A program made the translations under genes and the position numbers. A DNA stretch of 64,000 nucleotides from Amblyomma americanum (Eukaryota > Arthropoda > Arachnida > Ixodida > Ixodidae). The notes beneath the pieces are model-generated. The model worked only from the letters and a program-made list of their open reading frames with translations. It searched no databases and was not told the origin of the DNA. The first letter of the stretch is position 1. Every line of letters begins with the position of its first letter. Below are positions 23,191-36,003 of this stretch, one piece after another. Location: positions 29,352,499-29,416,498 of the forward strand of contig NC_135505.1 of assembly GCF_052857255.1 (NCBI RefSeq). The letters run 5' to 3'.

Positions 23191-24069
23191 CTCAAACCTT
23201 GGACTCCGTCTTTGCTTTGCTGCTGCTGCTGTTGTTTTGGCGGCCCCTTGCTTGTTGTTTTGCCCTCTCAGGGGTGGCAAAGACTCGTCCCTGGGCCCGC
23301 CGCGGCTGCGGCTGCGGTTCCGGCCGCGGCCTTGCTGTTGCCCCGGCTGCGGTACTGGCTGTGGCTCCCGTTGCCCTCCGAGCTGAACCATCTTGGCCGG
23401 CGTCCTTTCGGCTGCGACTGCGGCTCTTCCTCTGGTGCTGTTGCTGCTCTGGCGCGCCGTATGTTTGGCGCCCCCTCAGCTCCGCAGCAATCTTGAGTCC
23501 GCTGCTTGCAGTCCCCTGGTTGCGGTCAGATGTTCGCCGCCGCACACCATGCATTTGAGCTGGAATGGTGTTGTCATTTTTCTGGGTTTCCTGCTCCGCA
23601 GCGTCTGCAGTTTCTCGCGTTTGACGTTGGGCATACGTCCGAGCGGTTGTCCCTGCATGCCGCACACGAAGCAGCACTGTCACGTTGGTCTGTAGGGGTA
23701 TGTCCTTGTATACACCGGCGCTGAATATGACCCACTTGGGAATGTTGGGTTCCGTCGAAAGTGAGAAGGGCAGTCGCGGATTTCCCCAGCATTCTCGCTG
23801 GCAGGATCTCATTGTTCCTGCGTTCTCAGCCTCAGCTTGGACTCCAGTTTCCTTTACCGTTAGGCCCGGCGGTAAGCCGTGGATGACCGCCCGCGTGGCG
23901 TCGCTGGGCATGACCACGTAGGCCTGTGCGTGGTATACGTTGTGCCTTCGTACGAGAAGCTTTTGATCTTCCGTATCAAGTCCGCTGTTTCGACGATGGA
24001 AGTGCTCGCGATTATTATGTTCGAGCCTGGTCGGAGCCTGACCAGAAAATCCTCTTCCTTCATCTTCCC

Positions 24070-24221
24070 TTGATTCATATTGCAGCGAAGAAGCACACAC
24101 ACACAGAGAAGGAACACACAAAAAACACGGACGAACGCTGCTGTGTGTTCCTTCTCTGTGTGTGTGTGCTTCTTCGCTGCAATATGAATCAAGAATGTTA
24201 CCAACTTGCCCAAAAACGTGT
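24070..24221 (+). mobile_element. Hairpin element H3, inserted in I-element ORF1
   Basis: Arms at 24070-24120 and 24142-24192 are perfect reverse complements over 51 bp with a 21-bp loop (ACACGGACGAACGCTG core). The tail at 24193-24221 carries GTTACCAACTTGCCC. The insertion is flanked by a 12-bp target duplication CTTCATCTTCCC (24058-24069 and 24222-24233). The ORF1 frames on either side are offset by exactly the length of the insertion plus one duplication. Confidence 0.88.
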
Positions 24222-25044
24222 CTTCATCTTCCCACCGCATGCTTCCATGATTGCACGCGTGGCTTGGTAAGGCTCCATATCTTGCACCTTCAGGCGGCCA
24301 CGTGACCTAATGATGATCTTCGCTTCGTCCTTGGGAAGCGGGGGCGGCATTTGCTTTGGCTGTCTCCTCGTCTCTCCCTTTTGTACGCTCTTTTTATCGC
24401 CGCCTGGTTGCGTCATCCCACCTGCGATCCCATTGGTCGGCGCCATCGTGCCTTTGGTCGTTCCGGAAACGGGGTCTCCTGGCTTTGGTGCAGCGCTGTT
24501 CTTGCCGGCGGGCCTTTTTCCTTTCTTGCTTCGTTTGGAATGGAAAACTTCCCGATTTAAGTGTTCGTCCTGCGTCAGGCTGATTTCGCCGTCCCCCGGC
24601 GTCCTGTTGCATGACCTCTTTTTTGTCCGCTCCCATGGGGTCGTTATCCGCCTGAGTGCCAGAGCAGGTGGTCGTCGGTGCAGCCTCCATTTCTTGTAGA
24701 TTTTCCTGATCCTGGGCCGGATCAGGCACTGCGTTGCGATGTCGGGTGCCCGAGTAGCCATTTCCTCCGTTCCGAGGGCATTCCGTCCGGTGGAGCGCCC
24801 GCTCGGGTACCGGAGTGGTAGGCCTAATCGTTAGGCCTAGCTCCCGGCCACGGGTTCTTGACTTCGGATCACGATAAAAGTCCAAAAAGAATGTCCTCGT
24901 AGTCCTGAGGCCTGGTGCTTCCAATTCTGCTCAAAATTTGGGTGGCCCGATGAAATTGCTGCATTGGGGCTTAGAAAATTCGCGGAGCCTATGCGACACA
25001 CGACCGCTCGCTTCGACCGCTCCCAGCGGCCCAAATCACAGGCG

Positions 25045-25197
25045 AAACAAATTATTCCGGAGCCCTCCACTATGGTACCTCTTTCTCTTTTTCTTCTTTC
25101 AGTCCCACCTTCCACCTTTGAATTATGGCACTGTTCGAGTGTGCACCGATATGTGAGACGGGTACTGCGCCATTTCCTTTCCTCAAAAACCAATTTT
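25045..25197 (+). repeat. SINE type A, right half (split by the I element)
   Basis: Continues the copy from 18677: AAATTATTCCGGAGCCCTCC through ATATGTGAGACGGGTACTGC and the type-A end near 25197. It is more diverged than the neighbouring SINE, consistent with being the older host copy. Confidence 0.75.
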
Positions 25198-25207
25198 TAG
25201 TATCACT

Positions 25208-25525
25208 CTACCGGCCGCGGTGGCTCAGTGGTAAGGCCGCTCGACTACTGATCCGGAGTTCCTAGGTTCGAACCCGACCGCGGCGGCTGCGTTTTTATGG
25301 AGGAAAAACGCTAAGGCGCCCGTGTGCTGTGCGATGTCAGTGCACGTTAAAGATCCCCAGGAGGTCGAAATTATTCCGGAGCCCTTCACTACGGCACCTC
25401 CTTCTTCCCTTCTTCTTTCACACCCTCCCTTGTCCCTTTCCTTGCGGCGCGGTTCAGGTGTCCAACGATATATGAGACAGATACTGCGCCATTTCCTTTC
25501 CCCAAAAACCAATTATTATTATTAT
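25208..25525 (+). repeat. SINE type A (Ruka-like), complete
   Basis: The tRNA-like head has A box GTGGCTCAGTGG and B box GGTTCGAACCC, then the core GTGCTGTGCGATGTCAGTGC, and the 3' end CCATTTCCTTTCC followed by (ATT)n. The target duplication TATCACT is at 25201-25207 and 25526-25532. I recognise this as the tick SINE called Ruka, from memory. Confidence 0.9.
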
Positions 25526-25710
25526 TATCACTTGACAAGGCTTCCACTTCCCTAGTAAATTTAGAAGAGCAGCGCAGGAATCGTGCAGCTTATCTGTGGT
25601 CTGAGTGATGGTTACCAATTAGACAAAGAACGGAAAAGCACTTTACGCATTTAAAAAAATGCTTGTACAGTAACGCAAGTCACTTAGCAAAGAGGACTCT
25701 CATAGAGGGT

Positions 25711-25800
25711 GTTGTTGTGGGCTAGTTGTTTTACCAATGCTCAAAAGGGAACAGTGCAAACACAGGGCAAAAAGAGGAACATACAACACGGACGCATTGC
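25711..25800 (-). mobile_element. Hairpin element H5, half copy
   Basis: The minus strand ends in the family tail (AACAACTAGCCCAC at about 25731-25718) preceded by a single arm-like stretch rich in GTGTT and TTCC, with the core ACACGGACGC on the plus strand. There is no second arm. It is either truncated or a non-folded form of the family. Confidence 0.5.
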
Positions 25801-28800
25801 TTTAACAAGACAACACTCGCTGTGAGAAGAATACTTTGAGTACATAAAAAATAAAGGTCTCATTTACTTTAGAACGATTGATGTAGTTCGTTTCGGTTCG
25901 TGACTTCAAACCTATTCAGAGTAGACACAAGAAAACAGATAACCATGTGAAAATCACATTTATTAGCAGTTCGGAATGTGCCAGTGTTCGTGCCTGAAAT
26001 TGTGCATTTCGCAGAATTTTGACCTGAATAAGCGAGACCTGTTGCCAACATTCCTCTGTCTTGGTTCTGATTTATATGACTAAATATCACAAAATTCTTA
26101 CACTTTATGTCCATGATATGCTGCGCTGAAAACTGCTGGCTTCACTGCATTTGTTTTCAAAGAAGAAGCGACCATTTCGGTGCTACCTGAGCGGAAGTTT
26201 TGCTTTTAATGCCCTGTCCATGAGTCAACCGCATGATATGAAATAAAAAAAAGGTTTGAAAAAGCACAAGGCCATTTAGCGCGGCGGAGTTAGCGATCAG
26301 GAATACTAGTACTTAAACCACCCGAATACACTTCTCTTTATAGGTTATCAGCAAAATATGGATAGGCGATCATTCTGATTCATGCCATGGTGTTTGCGAT
26401 AGCGTTCAGGTTACTCTTGCGTGACTGATTTCTGCAGATGAACCCCCTACAAGTTTGGATTTTCAGTCACGTCAACCACGATTAAAGTATGGGTTTGGAA
26501 ATTACTTTGCTTTTCAAGTTTCACTGGCTACGCGTTAGCTGGCTTGTAATCGCGCCTACCTACGAGACGTGAACTGAAGGCTGCAATACAGCTTCAGCAT
26601 GAAGGCCTGTTGTCTGCTATAATGAAAAAAGGTGATGGCTTACTGCCTTATCTCTTCGTCTGATGACACTCTATAGACTTTTCTGCGCACTTGTGCGGTT
26701 CTACACGTTCGCCTGGCCGCCAGTCGGGCAGTGCTGTACGTTCGGCTGAGACGAGGGCGTCACGACTGCGCGGCATCACGCGACCGCGGAGACTGACGGT
26801 AGGATGTGGTGCCGTACCCTCACGCTGCGCGCGGGACGCGCCGGCAGACGGCGCTGTCGATAAGTAGTATATCGCTCTACAGTGATCGATAACAAGTTTC
26901 AACGAAGAGGGTAAAACGACGACGCATCTGATGCGGGCATATTTTAAAGAATTGTTTACTACGACTGTAGTTGTAATCCCTTTATTTTTGCGGTGCAATC
27001 GCGTAGCCACCGGCCAACGAACCATGTGCCTTGCCTTTATAAAAAAAGTAAGGGTTAATCTGTCAATATTTTTTCTCCGGCTAGTCGTGCCTTAACCCAT
27101 GCAGCAGACAGCATGCTGCGGCATGTGTGCACTTAATAACTACGTCTCTTTCTCCACGTATGTACAGGTTAAATGGCACTAACAAAGTTACAGTGCGGCG
27201 ATTTGAGATGGGATTGAGAATCGTCTGCACATATCTTCGGCTGCAGTTATAGATGAAACTCTCGAACTTATGCCTCAAAACCGGCAACAAGATGCCGAGG
27301 TGTGTGGTGTCTGACAACCGTGCACCACCATGATCGCAGCATTGCGCGATCATGCGCTTGGGTTCCATGCTGCCCACCATTTCAACGAAAGTGTGGTTCA
27401 AACTAATTCCCGCGTGCTGTTACTGAAGAGCTTGCTAATTGTATAAATTGCCAACTGCCATCATCGCCGTCAACCACTGGTAAGGATGGCATCAAGTCTT
27501 TGGGAGAGTTTCGTAGACAACGGTGATGGGCAGAAAGACCGAAAGTACTCGTCGAGTGTTTCGCACGTTCGGCTGAGATACAAAGGTACTTGCAACTCGT
27601 GCCTAGTTTGAACTCACTTCATGCGCACCAGCGCGAAGGCAGTGTGCGTCAGCCGATGACACCATTAGTGGTTAACGCATGTGGTTCGTATTTGAGAGGT
27701 GTTTAGCTCGTTTCTCGGAAGTGTCTTTTCTGCGCTTTTTTCGCGAAATGATACTGGAAATAGACGTAAGCTGATGAAGACGAAGATTTCCAGAACACAG
27801 CGCGAGAGGCTGGCAAAGTAAAGCGCACGGCGACAGGAAGCATCGAGGCCGATGGGTCTAAAACAGCGGCGAGCGAACCTGATGTAGGGTTCGCGCTGCC
27901 TAATGGCTGCATTTAGAACGACAGCCACGAACCCTGCTCAAAACATGACATGTCCGCTGTCTGAATTTCACCTTCACCCAAGCCAAGGTCAAAATGTGCC
28001 TGGATAGGAAAAAGACGCAGAAAAAAAATGGCATACCTGACTGGGAGTCCAACCAGGGCCGGCGCGATCAGATTAAAGCTGCGCGAGACCACAAGGCTAT
28101 GGCGACAGCCCAACAAGTCTCGTGTTAAATTGCACCACACTATCACGCTTTGCGTTGCCGAGCGTCGTATCACCAACTTTAATCTGCTCTGTCCGGTGGC
28201 ACTGCCCGCTCATTGTCGTCTGCTACGCAGCGCAAATCCGTGCTTTCGCACTGATTCAAATATAAGCGTTCAGTGTAGTTTGCAAAATTTTGGCCCTACC
28301 TACCCCCAAAAGTTGACCTCGGGCGATCTGGACTGTAAACGATGTCCAACCATAATTGAGAGTGCCCGGAACAATGGAAACCTCCCAATTTTGGCTCAGG
28401 TCATGGATAGAATGCTATCGCTAGACCTTTGGGTATAACCGTGGTTAAACACTGGCTAACTTTTCCGCTTCTACTTCCACTCGGGTTTTCTTTTGAAATG
28501 GTATTGCTTGCACAGTAAAAGCATTTCACCCGAAAAAAATCACAGTTACCATTATGTAACGCGACAGTCAGTGATAGCTGTTTAGGCGTTTAATTTTGGG
28601 GATATTTTGAGCTATAGAAAAGACACATTGGCCTCATATCGCACTGGTGTAGCGGTCAATTGATGCAACCCTGCACTGCCAGGGGACTGTTCAAAACAGA
28701 ACCATCCGTAGGCTTATGCAAACCAGTTTGACCATGGCATTATGTGAGTGCATTAATTTCCAGTATGTGCGTTAATGACATCCACCCGGTGGGTGGATTT

Positions 28801-30600
28801 TATTAACGCACCCAACGGTTACGCCGACGGCGACGACAGCGGACGACTACGACGCGCAAGCCAGGGACGGGCGCCTAACAACTATCGCGGTAAAACATGG
28901 CTTGACTTCCAAGTTCTCAAGAATCGTCACAGTTTCTTCCCGCAGCTCATTCTATTTTGGATGCGTAAACTGTGAATATAAAAATATCACTGCCTAAGTG
29001 AACATTCCTAACAGCGTTATAGTGAAACATCTCGGTGAATTACTGTCTTTTGCGACCGCACCGCCTGCGTCGTCGGCATTCGAACACAAAGAAGACATTT
29101 TTTTATCCTAATAATTGGACAAGCAGCTCTGGCGGTTTAATTAGGTTTGAGGGTTGCCACTTCAGAGCCTACTTTGTAGCTCGTAGTACAGGTTCGGCAA
29201 GTCAAAATATTGTATTACATTATTGGAGAATGTTCGAAGGAATGAAACCGCACATAGAAAGCATTGTTCCATTTCTCCCCAGGTTTCAAAGCTTTGAGCT
29301 CCCCTCAGTCAAACAAGAGCTCTGAATCTTTCGACCATCATTCTGTGCACTCAAGCTACGTGTAGCCGTTTTACGCAGCAAGTTAAGAACCGCTAGCTCT
29401 CATCGGCATTCACGCTGTGTGTGCTTGATCAGCGGCCGGTGAAACAATTCCAACTCTCATTTCCGCCTCCCAGTCGTCTAACATGCACAGGCTGAAGGCG
29501 TTCTGAAGTTTCAAAATTTTTTTTAGTTTTTTTAGCACCCGCTCATGCAGACACGCACATGGATGCTCGTCGAGAACATGTGAAGCGCGATGCCAGCCCA
29601 TTCTCTTCCAAGTTTAAGGGCAGTGGAAAGGCGAATATGCTTTAAGATGTCCTTAAAAATATTTTAGAAGTACCTCATGCATGCCCCATCGCCTCTAATT
29701 AGGCACATTAAAGAAATGACTTCCTAGCTCACGTCATCACGCACGCCCAACGTCTGCCGCTGGCACGCAAGGCAGGGTTTTCCGCGGCAAAAACTTTCAA
29801 GCAAGTGGTGGGGTTCGTAAAGGCTATAGCGTCCCCTGACGAGAGCTATAGCAAGCAGGTGGTAGATATAGTTCGGCGAAACGTACCCTAATTCGTTGCG
29901 CCTGACAGCTCAGGGGAAGCAATTCACGAGTGTAGAAATCAGTGACCACAGCAGAGTAATTCACAAGGGCTGTCTGCGATCATACTGCGCACTTAGCCAA
30001 CAAAAATTAGATTAGGATTAGCTTTTTTAAACCTAGTTATACAAGACGAAAGCTCCGTTTGGCTGCTTCGCAAGCCTAGCTTCTGCTCCTCGCTTTCAAC
30101 GGCTCATTTAGCTCACGTCCTCTTCAGTATTTCTTCTGAGCTAGCTATATCGGTGGGATGATCGGACGCGGCTTGACGGCGACGCCGAAGAGTTGACACA
30201 CAGAAGAGTTGACACCGAGAAGAGCTGACCCAGAGTTGACACAAGAATAATCTACTCACCTTGGTTAGTTGGATATATCTCTTTGATGTCTCTTAGCGTA
30301 TAAGTACCTGACTCTGCACGGCGATACTTGAAGGATTTGGTCCCGTAGTCCGTTCTTTTTCATTCCGTAGTTGTGAATCGGCGTTGGCTATTGGCTAACG
30401 CCAGCGTCTTATACTCGCCATCGATGAAAGACATTTTTTTAGCATTGTAAATATAACCGCTCTTAACGTGGATTCTGTACTTCAGTCGACCTCCTATAGG
30501 ACCATCACATAAAAGAGTCAGTAGATACGCGCACCGGTGGCAGCGCGCATGACGCCACCCGCTATAAATGACCCATTCGGAAAGTCCACCTCCACTGACC
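25801..30600. other. Unassigned DNA
   Basis: No gene recognised over 4.8 kb. Minor items are a possible tRNA-like SINE head on the minus strand at about 28040-28110 and a short direct repeat of the unit AGAAGAGTTGACAC, roughly four imperfect copies, at 30186-30242. Several open frames of 60-136 codons (for example 28028-28438) show no motif. Confidence 0.3.
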
Positions 30601-32811
30601 ACGGCGGCACTTCAAGAATGTTGTCGCCTAAAACGTTCCCCTACATTCCGAAACAGAGGATACGCCATGGAAAATGTAACGGCTCTTGTTACTGCTCCCT
30701 ATTTGTACTGCGGTGCCCACGGATGTGTTCCTTTTTCTATCGTCTTGTTCCGTATCTGAAATTTTTTTTTGCTTTTGCAAAAAATGCACAGCTTTCAAAA
30801 CAACTGGAACAAATTCCGGAAGGTACCAAACGGATAAGAGTGCATCTGACTGACAGGCAGAAAAGTGGACGCAGTATCGGAGTGGAAGCGAAAATAGTTC
30901 TGTGTCAAACCAGCTCACATGAATAAATCACGTGATCCAGAATCTGGAAAACTCAGTAGATTACTCAGAACACCGTTAGTCGGAGGTCAAACATATCTAT
31001 GGCTTAAAATATAAAGAAGGCGATTCTTTAGAGTCCCTGGAGCGTGAGGTTAACAAAAAGAAAATAATTGAAAACAAAATCAAACTCGTGTGTGTGGGCA
31101 TAGTGGGCATAGACAGCTGGAGTAGACCAGTATCCTCCAGCTTGTAGATTGTCGTCAAAAAAACAGTAATCCTAAATCAAGGACATGAACTAAAAAACGA
31201 CAGCATACCGATCGGTGAAGACTTTTCCCTAAAAATAAGGAAGATAGGAAAAAAACTCGAAAACCAGTGCCAAGCCAAAACGCGAGAAAAAGGATGTTGT
31301 TTCATGACCATTTGAGAACTTTCTATTAGCAGCCAAGCCTACATCTCGGATTATGAGAAGAATGATAACGTGCCATTGCTAAAGAACTATCGCAAGAAAC
31401 AGGCGTGACCGAACACGCCTTCACAGGGGCAGTCAATACTATTGAACGCCAGATTTAAATAATCAGTATGCTTGTGGATCTAAATATCGATATCCCAAAA
31501 CAAACCTATTCGAGGTGACAAAGGAAATGCGACAAACAAGCAGCAGCTCCGAATAAATAACTTTAGCGCTCGAAGCGTTACCAGCGTTATTCTGAGCGCA
31601 TTAAATCCTGCTTCTTCAAAGCCCTCAGATAATGCATTTCGTAAAGGTAGTCCTTCAAGGGGTAGAAGTGTAGCCGTGATCATTTAACACAATTTGCAGG
31701 CTGTTTAGCTTGAAGACGTAAGTTATCTTATGTGCATTTCCATGAAACTTTTGCTGGGGACATTGCTTTATTTTGTATGCGGTTTATAGGCGTCCTAACG
31801 CCCCACATGAATATCTATGGTACAAATGTACGTATCAAAATGTTGCACACAGCCACGTGCCCACTTTGTTCTCGTCCTCCCCTCGGCCATGAGCCCGCGG
31901 CACTATGAAATTAACAAAATATTGTTATTTGGTGACTTCAGCTTAACCAGCTGGTGCTCACTGGAAACGTCTGTAGCCGTGTTCAGGCTACAAGAAAGGC
32001 ATGGAACATGTATTCGATACAACGTTTACGTACAACTCGTGTCCACTCGTTCGTGCGCCGACTCGCGAATTTCGTGGAAGCAGTTGACTGTTTGATTTTG
32101 CATTTATTTCCAATGCCTACCATGATTTCACTCTGTCGTTCGTACAAAGATTTTGGGGCCGTCACCTGGTAATCGTTTTCATACCCATTAATCATATTTC
32201 CAAACCAGAAAAATATAAAGCGCGTCCAGTCATGAACTTCACACTTGCGGCGAACACGTCTTTTACTGAGAACCTACAAACTGCCATTGTCGCATTTGAT
32301 GGAACAAGCGCCTTAGCGCTCTACAATCAGTATTGAAAAATCTGTCGCTATTGCCTAAATAATTTTATGCATGCCAAATATAGAAACGCTGGGAAGCAGG
32401 CGCCTTGAAAACTCGCAATATCTCTCTTATCAGACGCCGAATTAAAAGGCTAAAAAAGCAACCCCTGCTGCGGAGTGTAATTAACAATCTAAGAAAAAGC
32501 CTTGAACTAGCACTTGCAAAAGATTATTTCGAAACAATCTAGCCGAAATTATTAAAAATGACCATGGTAAATTCAGGCGCCGCATAAGCAATAGAAAATC
32601 GCTTTTATCAGAAATAAGAATCGACACTACAACGGTTACCAGTTATAGTGCTATTGCTGAGTATTTTAGCAACTACTTTCGTAGGTTGTTTTCTCAATCA
32701 AAGCCATGCGATGCGGTAAGTACTACATCAGCACGCCCGTCACATGTTAGCTTTGACGGCATTTTTTTTCACGTTACTTTACTTGAAAACTGGATCTTGC
32801 GCATGGCCCTA

Positions 32812-33127
32812 CCCGCCGCGGTGCCTTAGTGGTTAGAGTGCTCGGCTACTGATCCGAAGTACCCGGGTTCGAACCCGACCGCGACGACCACGTGTTGATG
32901 GAGGCGAAATGCAAAAGGTGCCCCTTTGTTGTGCGATGTTAGTGCACGTTAAAGATCTCCAGGTGGTCGAAATTATTCTGACGCCCTCCACTACGGCACC
33001 TCTTTCTTCCTTTCTTCTTTCAGTACCTCCTTTATTCCTTCCCTTACGGCGCGGTTCAGGTGTCCAACGATATATGAGACAGATACTGCGCCATTTCCTT
33101 TCCCCCCAAAAAAACAATTATTATTAT
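32812..33127 (+). repeat. SINE type A, complete, in the CR1/L2-like host
   Basis: Head CCGCCGCGGTGCCTTAGTGG, B box GGTTCGAACCC, the core with a GCGATGTTAGTGCACGTT variant, and an (ATT)n tail. RT linker sequence of the host lies on both sides. No target duplication was identified. Confidence 0.88.
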
Positions 33128-33575
33128 TAATTTTCCACAAGACCCGACCGACGATATTCCAGGCGCGTTTTTTCGGAGGTACACCGAATCACTGGTCAGA
33201 TATTTGGTTATCATATTTCGTGCCTCGTTGTTAACCGAGAGAGCGTCTGATGCCTGGAGGATAGCCCGCGTTTCGCCTATATGTAAAAATGGCCAACGCT
33301 TTCAGGTAAAAAACTATTCTTAGAATCATTTTGCTGAAAACTAATGAAAAATTTTATCGCAAGTAGCAATGATGAATTTTTTTATCGCAACGACACACTA
33401 TACAGATAACAAACATGGCTATCATAAATGATTTTCCACAGTAACTCAATTTTCTGCTAACCATTCACTAGAAAAATGCAGTCAGGTTTATGAAATCTTT
33501 CTAGATTTCATGTTTCTCACGATAGCCTAATCCTAAGACTTAAAACAATCGACCTTTCACCCACTTTCATTCTTT

Positions 33576-33885
33576 TTTTTAATTGGTTTTTGATGGAAAG
33601 GAAATGGCGCAGTATCTGTCTCATATATCGTTGGACACCTGAACCGCGCCATAAGGGAAGGAATAAAGGAGGGAGTGAAAGAAGAGAGGAACAAATAGGT
33701 CCGTAGTGGAGGGCTCTGGAATAATTTCGTCCACCTGGGGATCTTTAACGTGCACTGACATCGCACAGCACACGGGCGCCTTAGCGTTTTTCCTCCATAA
33801 AAACGCAGCCGCCGCGGTCGGGTTCGAACCCGGGAACTCCGGATCAGTAGTCGAGCGCCCTAACCACTGAGCCACCGCGGCGGGG
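33576..33885 (-). repeat. SINE type A, complete, in the CR1/L2-like host
   Basis: Minus-strand copy with the head at 33885 and the tail at 33576. Target duplication CTTTCATTCTTT (12 bp) at 33564-33575 and 33886-33897. Confidence 0.9.
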
Positions 33886-34460
33886 CTTTCATTCTTTAGA
33901 TTAAAGATTTTTGACTAATCACAAACAACAGATTGCGCTCGGTCGGCACCAGTCTGTCTTCCAGTCTCATCATCATTTGATTGTCCAGAGATGACTTTTA
34001 TTTCGGTATGTTACGGCGCAATGATCAGAGTGACCTGTAAGATATCCTTTAATATAGTGCAGTGGTGTAAGCGATGGGACATCCATCTAGATCATCCGCA
34101 GTGCAGCAAGTTGTCGGCCGTTAAATGTTTAGGAGTAGCACACATTAATAACGCTACTTGGAACTCCCTTAAAGATATCTGTTCTCTCGCATTCAGCAAC
34201 CTCTGTCATCTCAGGCATAAGCTTCGAAACGCCCCGGCTAATGTTAAGCTCTTAAGATATAGTACTCAAATTAGGCCCAAGCGCGGATATACTTGCATGA
34301 TTTTGGACCAACATACCAAGTAGAACAAAATTAACGAAAATAACGAAGCGCCGACCAAAAGGTGTTGTCAAGATGGAAGGACGTTTCGACTTCCACACGG
34401 AAGTCTTGTTCACTGATGGAAAAATTTCGCACACAAAGCTTAAGCACCTTGTGCTAATCG

Positions 34461-36002
34461 TCACAGGCATCTAGCGTACGAGGGCGGTAGATTGCCGATG
34501 TTACGGTTGAGCGTCTGATCTGTTGTCTGGATAAACAAAGACTCCAGATATTGGCGTGACATCCAGTTTTTATCACGGCCGATAATTGCCGCTTCTTCCC
34601 AAGCGATATCATGCTTCGTGTTTTCAACGTGTTCAGCCAGTGCGTCGGAACAAGCCTTCTCTTTCTTGACATCATTCTTGTGCTCATTCAGCCGTCTTTC
34701 AAAGTTTCCGCTTTCACCTACGTAGGAGTGATCGCAGTCTGAGCAGGGGATTTCATAAATTACTCCGGGAAACTTTTCCTTTTTTAGCTTGTCCTTTACG
34801 GACACCAACTCGTGACGAAGCTTGCACGCAGGCACGTGAGCTATATGCACATCGTAAGTGCGAAAAACGTGGGCCAATGACTCGCTCAAGCCTGGCACAT
34901 AAGGTATTGCAGCTCGGGCACGGAAAGGTAGGCGAACGGGCTGAGCTGGTCTCGTTGTCTGCTGTATTACAGCGTTCACGAAGTGCTGTGGGTAGCCACA
35001 ATTGTTGAGCTCGCGTCGCACTTGGCGTATGTCAGAGGCTTTTTCTTCGGGTTTCGAGCATATTCTTTCCGCACGGCGGAGGAGGGCAGAAACGACGGAG
35101 CGCTTATGGCACGTAGGATGGACTGAATTAAAGTGAAGATATTGGCCTGTGTGCGTGTCCTTTCTGTGCACCTTGAATGATAGGCGGTCATCACGTCGCT
35201 CCACCATGACGTCCAGAAAAGGAAGACGGCCAGAAATCTCCTCCTCGACGGTAAACTAGATGGAATCTTCCATGCTGTTCAAATGGTTCGTGAAAGCAGC
35301 CAAGTCATTCTTTTTGATTATGCAAAAGCAGTCATCAATGTACCGCAGGAAGACCTCCGGGCGCGGATCGAACGAAGCCAAAGCGCGGCTTTCCAGTGCT
35401 TCCATTGAGAGATTCGCCGTTGTGACCGAGATAGATGCTCCCATGGCAGTGCCATGAACCTGCTTGTAGACAGTGCCCCGAAAGATGAAGTACGTGTTCT
35501 TCAAGCAAAACTGCAGAAGCTTCAACAGGTCCGATGGATCGATGGGTGTCCTAGCACTCAGTCCGTCGTCGTCCCGATGCGCTGAACGGCATACCTCCAC
35601 CGCCAGGTCCACGGGGACGCTGGTAAACAGTGATCTGACGTCCAATGACACCATTATCTCGTCGCTGTCAATCGTGATTTCGCGTATTTTTTCAGTAAAA
35701 TCAAAGTAGTTGCGTACGAAAGTCTGTCTCTTGCCAACGAGTGGCGAAAAAACTTTGTGCAAGTAGCCTGAAAGCCGCTACAAGGGAGAGCGGGTAAAAT
35801 CCACTATTGGTCGCATTGGAACGCCTGGATTGTGGATCTTCGGGAGGCCATATAAAGCAGGGGCAGATCCATTGTGGCAGAGGAGCGTGAAGTATAACGA
35901 CCTGTGCTGTGGTGGAACAAACTGGAAGACGTCTGTCAAAAGCCTTTGCAACTCTCGCTCTACCTTGAGTGTAGGGTCCCGCTTGAGTCGCATGTACGTC
36001 AT
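34461..36002 (-). pseudogene. Penelope-like RT plus GIY-YIG endonuclease
   Basis: Single-protein retroelement enzyme: a telomerase-related reverse transcriptase followed by a GIY-YIG nuclease. Starting inside the RT fingers (36002, [12 protein letters not shown]), the frame shows [12 protein letters not shown] and [11 protein letters not shown]. The palm motifs are SLDVRSLFTSVPV, GTAMGASIS and the catalytic FLRYIDDCFCI (about 35360-35330). After a linker, the GIY-YIG module reads VIYEIPCSDCDHSYVGESGN (about 34770-34710) with the expected downstream arginine in RRLNEHK. Only two in-frame TAG codons break it (about 35775 and 35241-35243). The N-terminal end of the RT is missing at the junction near 36000. 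Confidence 0.88.
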
Positions 36003-36003
36003 A

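Larger units (their letters stand above)
22190..24761 (-). pseudogene. I-element ORF1 (gag-like, nucleic-acid binding)
   Basis: ORF1 coats element RNA. The N-terminal part (24761-24222) is basic and proline-rich, leading to the conserved LPKDEAKIIIRSRG block. H3 then interrupts the frame, and GKMKEEDFLVRLRPG and IVETADLIRKIKS follow below 24057. Cysteine knuckles (CAAC, CRRC, CMVCGGEH) occur at about 23680-23530, an arginine/serine-rich segment (RKSRSRSRK) near 23430, and a glutamine-rich coiled-coil segment at 22640-22190. Frameshifts occur near 23935 and between the knuckles. An AT-rich insert separates the SR part from the coiled coil. Exact start codon uncertain. Confidence 0.7.
18678..25034 (-). 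mobile_element. I-clade non-LTR retrotransposon, full length but broken
   Basis: A 6357-bp element on the minus strand, bounded by a 10-bp target duplication ATCACAGGCG (18668-18677 and 25035-25044). It was inserted inside a SINE. From its 5' end it has an untranslated region (25034 to about 24760), ORF1 with CxxC knuckles and an SR-rich part, and ORF2 with apurinic endonuclease, reverse transcriptase and RNase H. The 3' end carries AATAAA and a (TCC)n tail at 18678-18693. It contains hairpin element H3 and an AT-rich insert in ORF1, plus several frameshifts and stops. Confidence 0.85.

Noticed and set aside
24070..24221. H3 as a Helitron end or CRISPR-like repeat
   Set aside because: Helitrons make no 12-bp target duplication and end in CTRR with a short hairpin. 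A single inverted repeat is no CRISPR array, and the genome is eukaryotic.
25208..25285. tRNA gene suggested by A and B boxes
   Set aside because: The same head recurs in every SINE copy, is followed by the SINE core, and lacks a foldable acceptor stem. It is a tRNA-derived repeat, not a tRNA gene.
28028..28438. 136-codon plus frame as a gene
   Set aside because: No domain, splice signals or codon bias, and it overlaps a possible SINE head.
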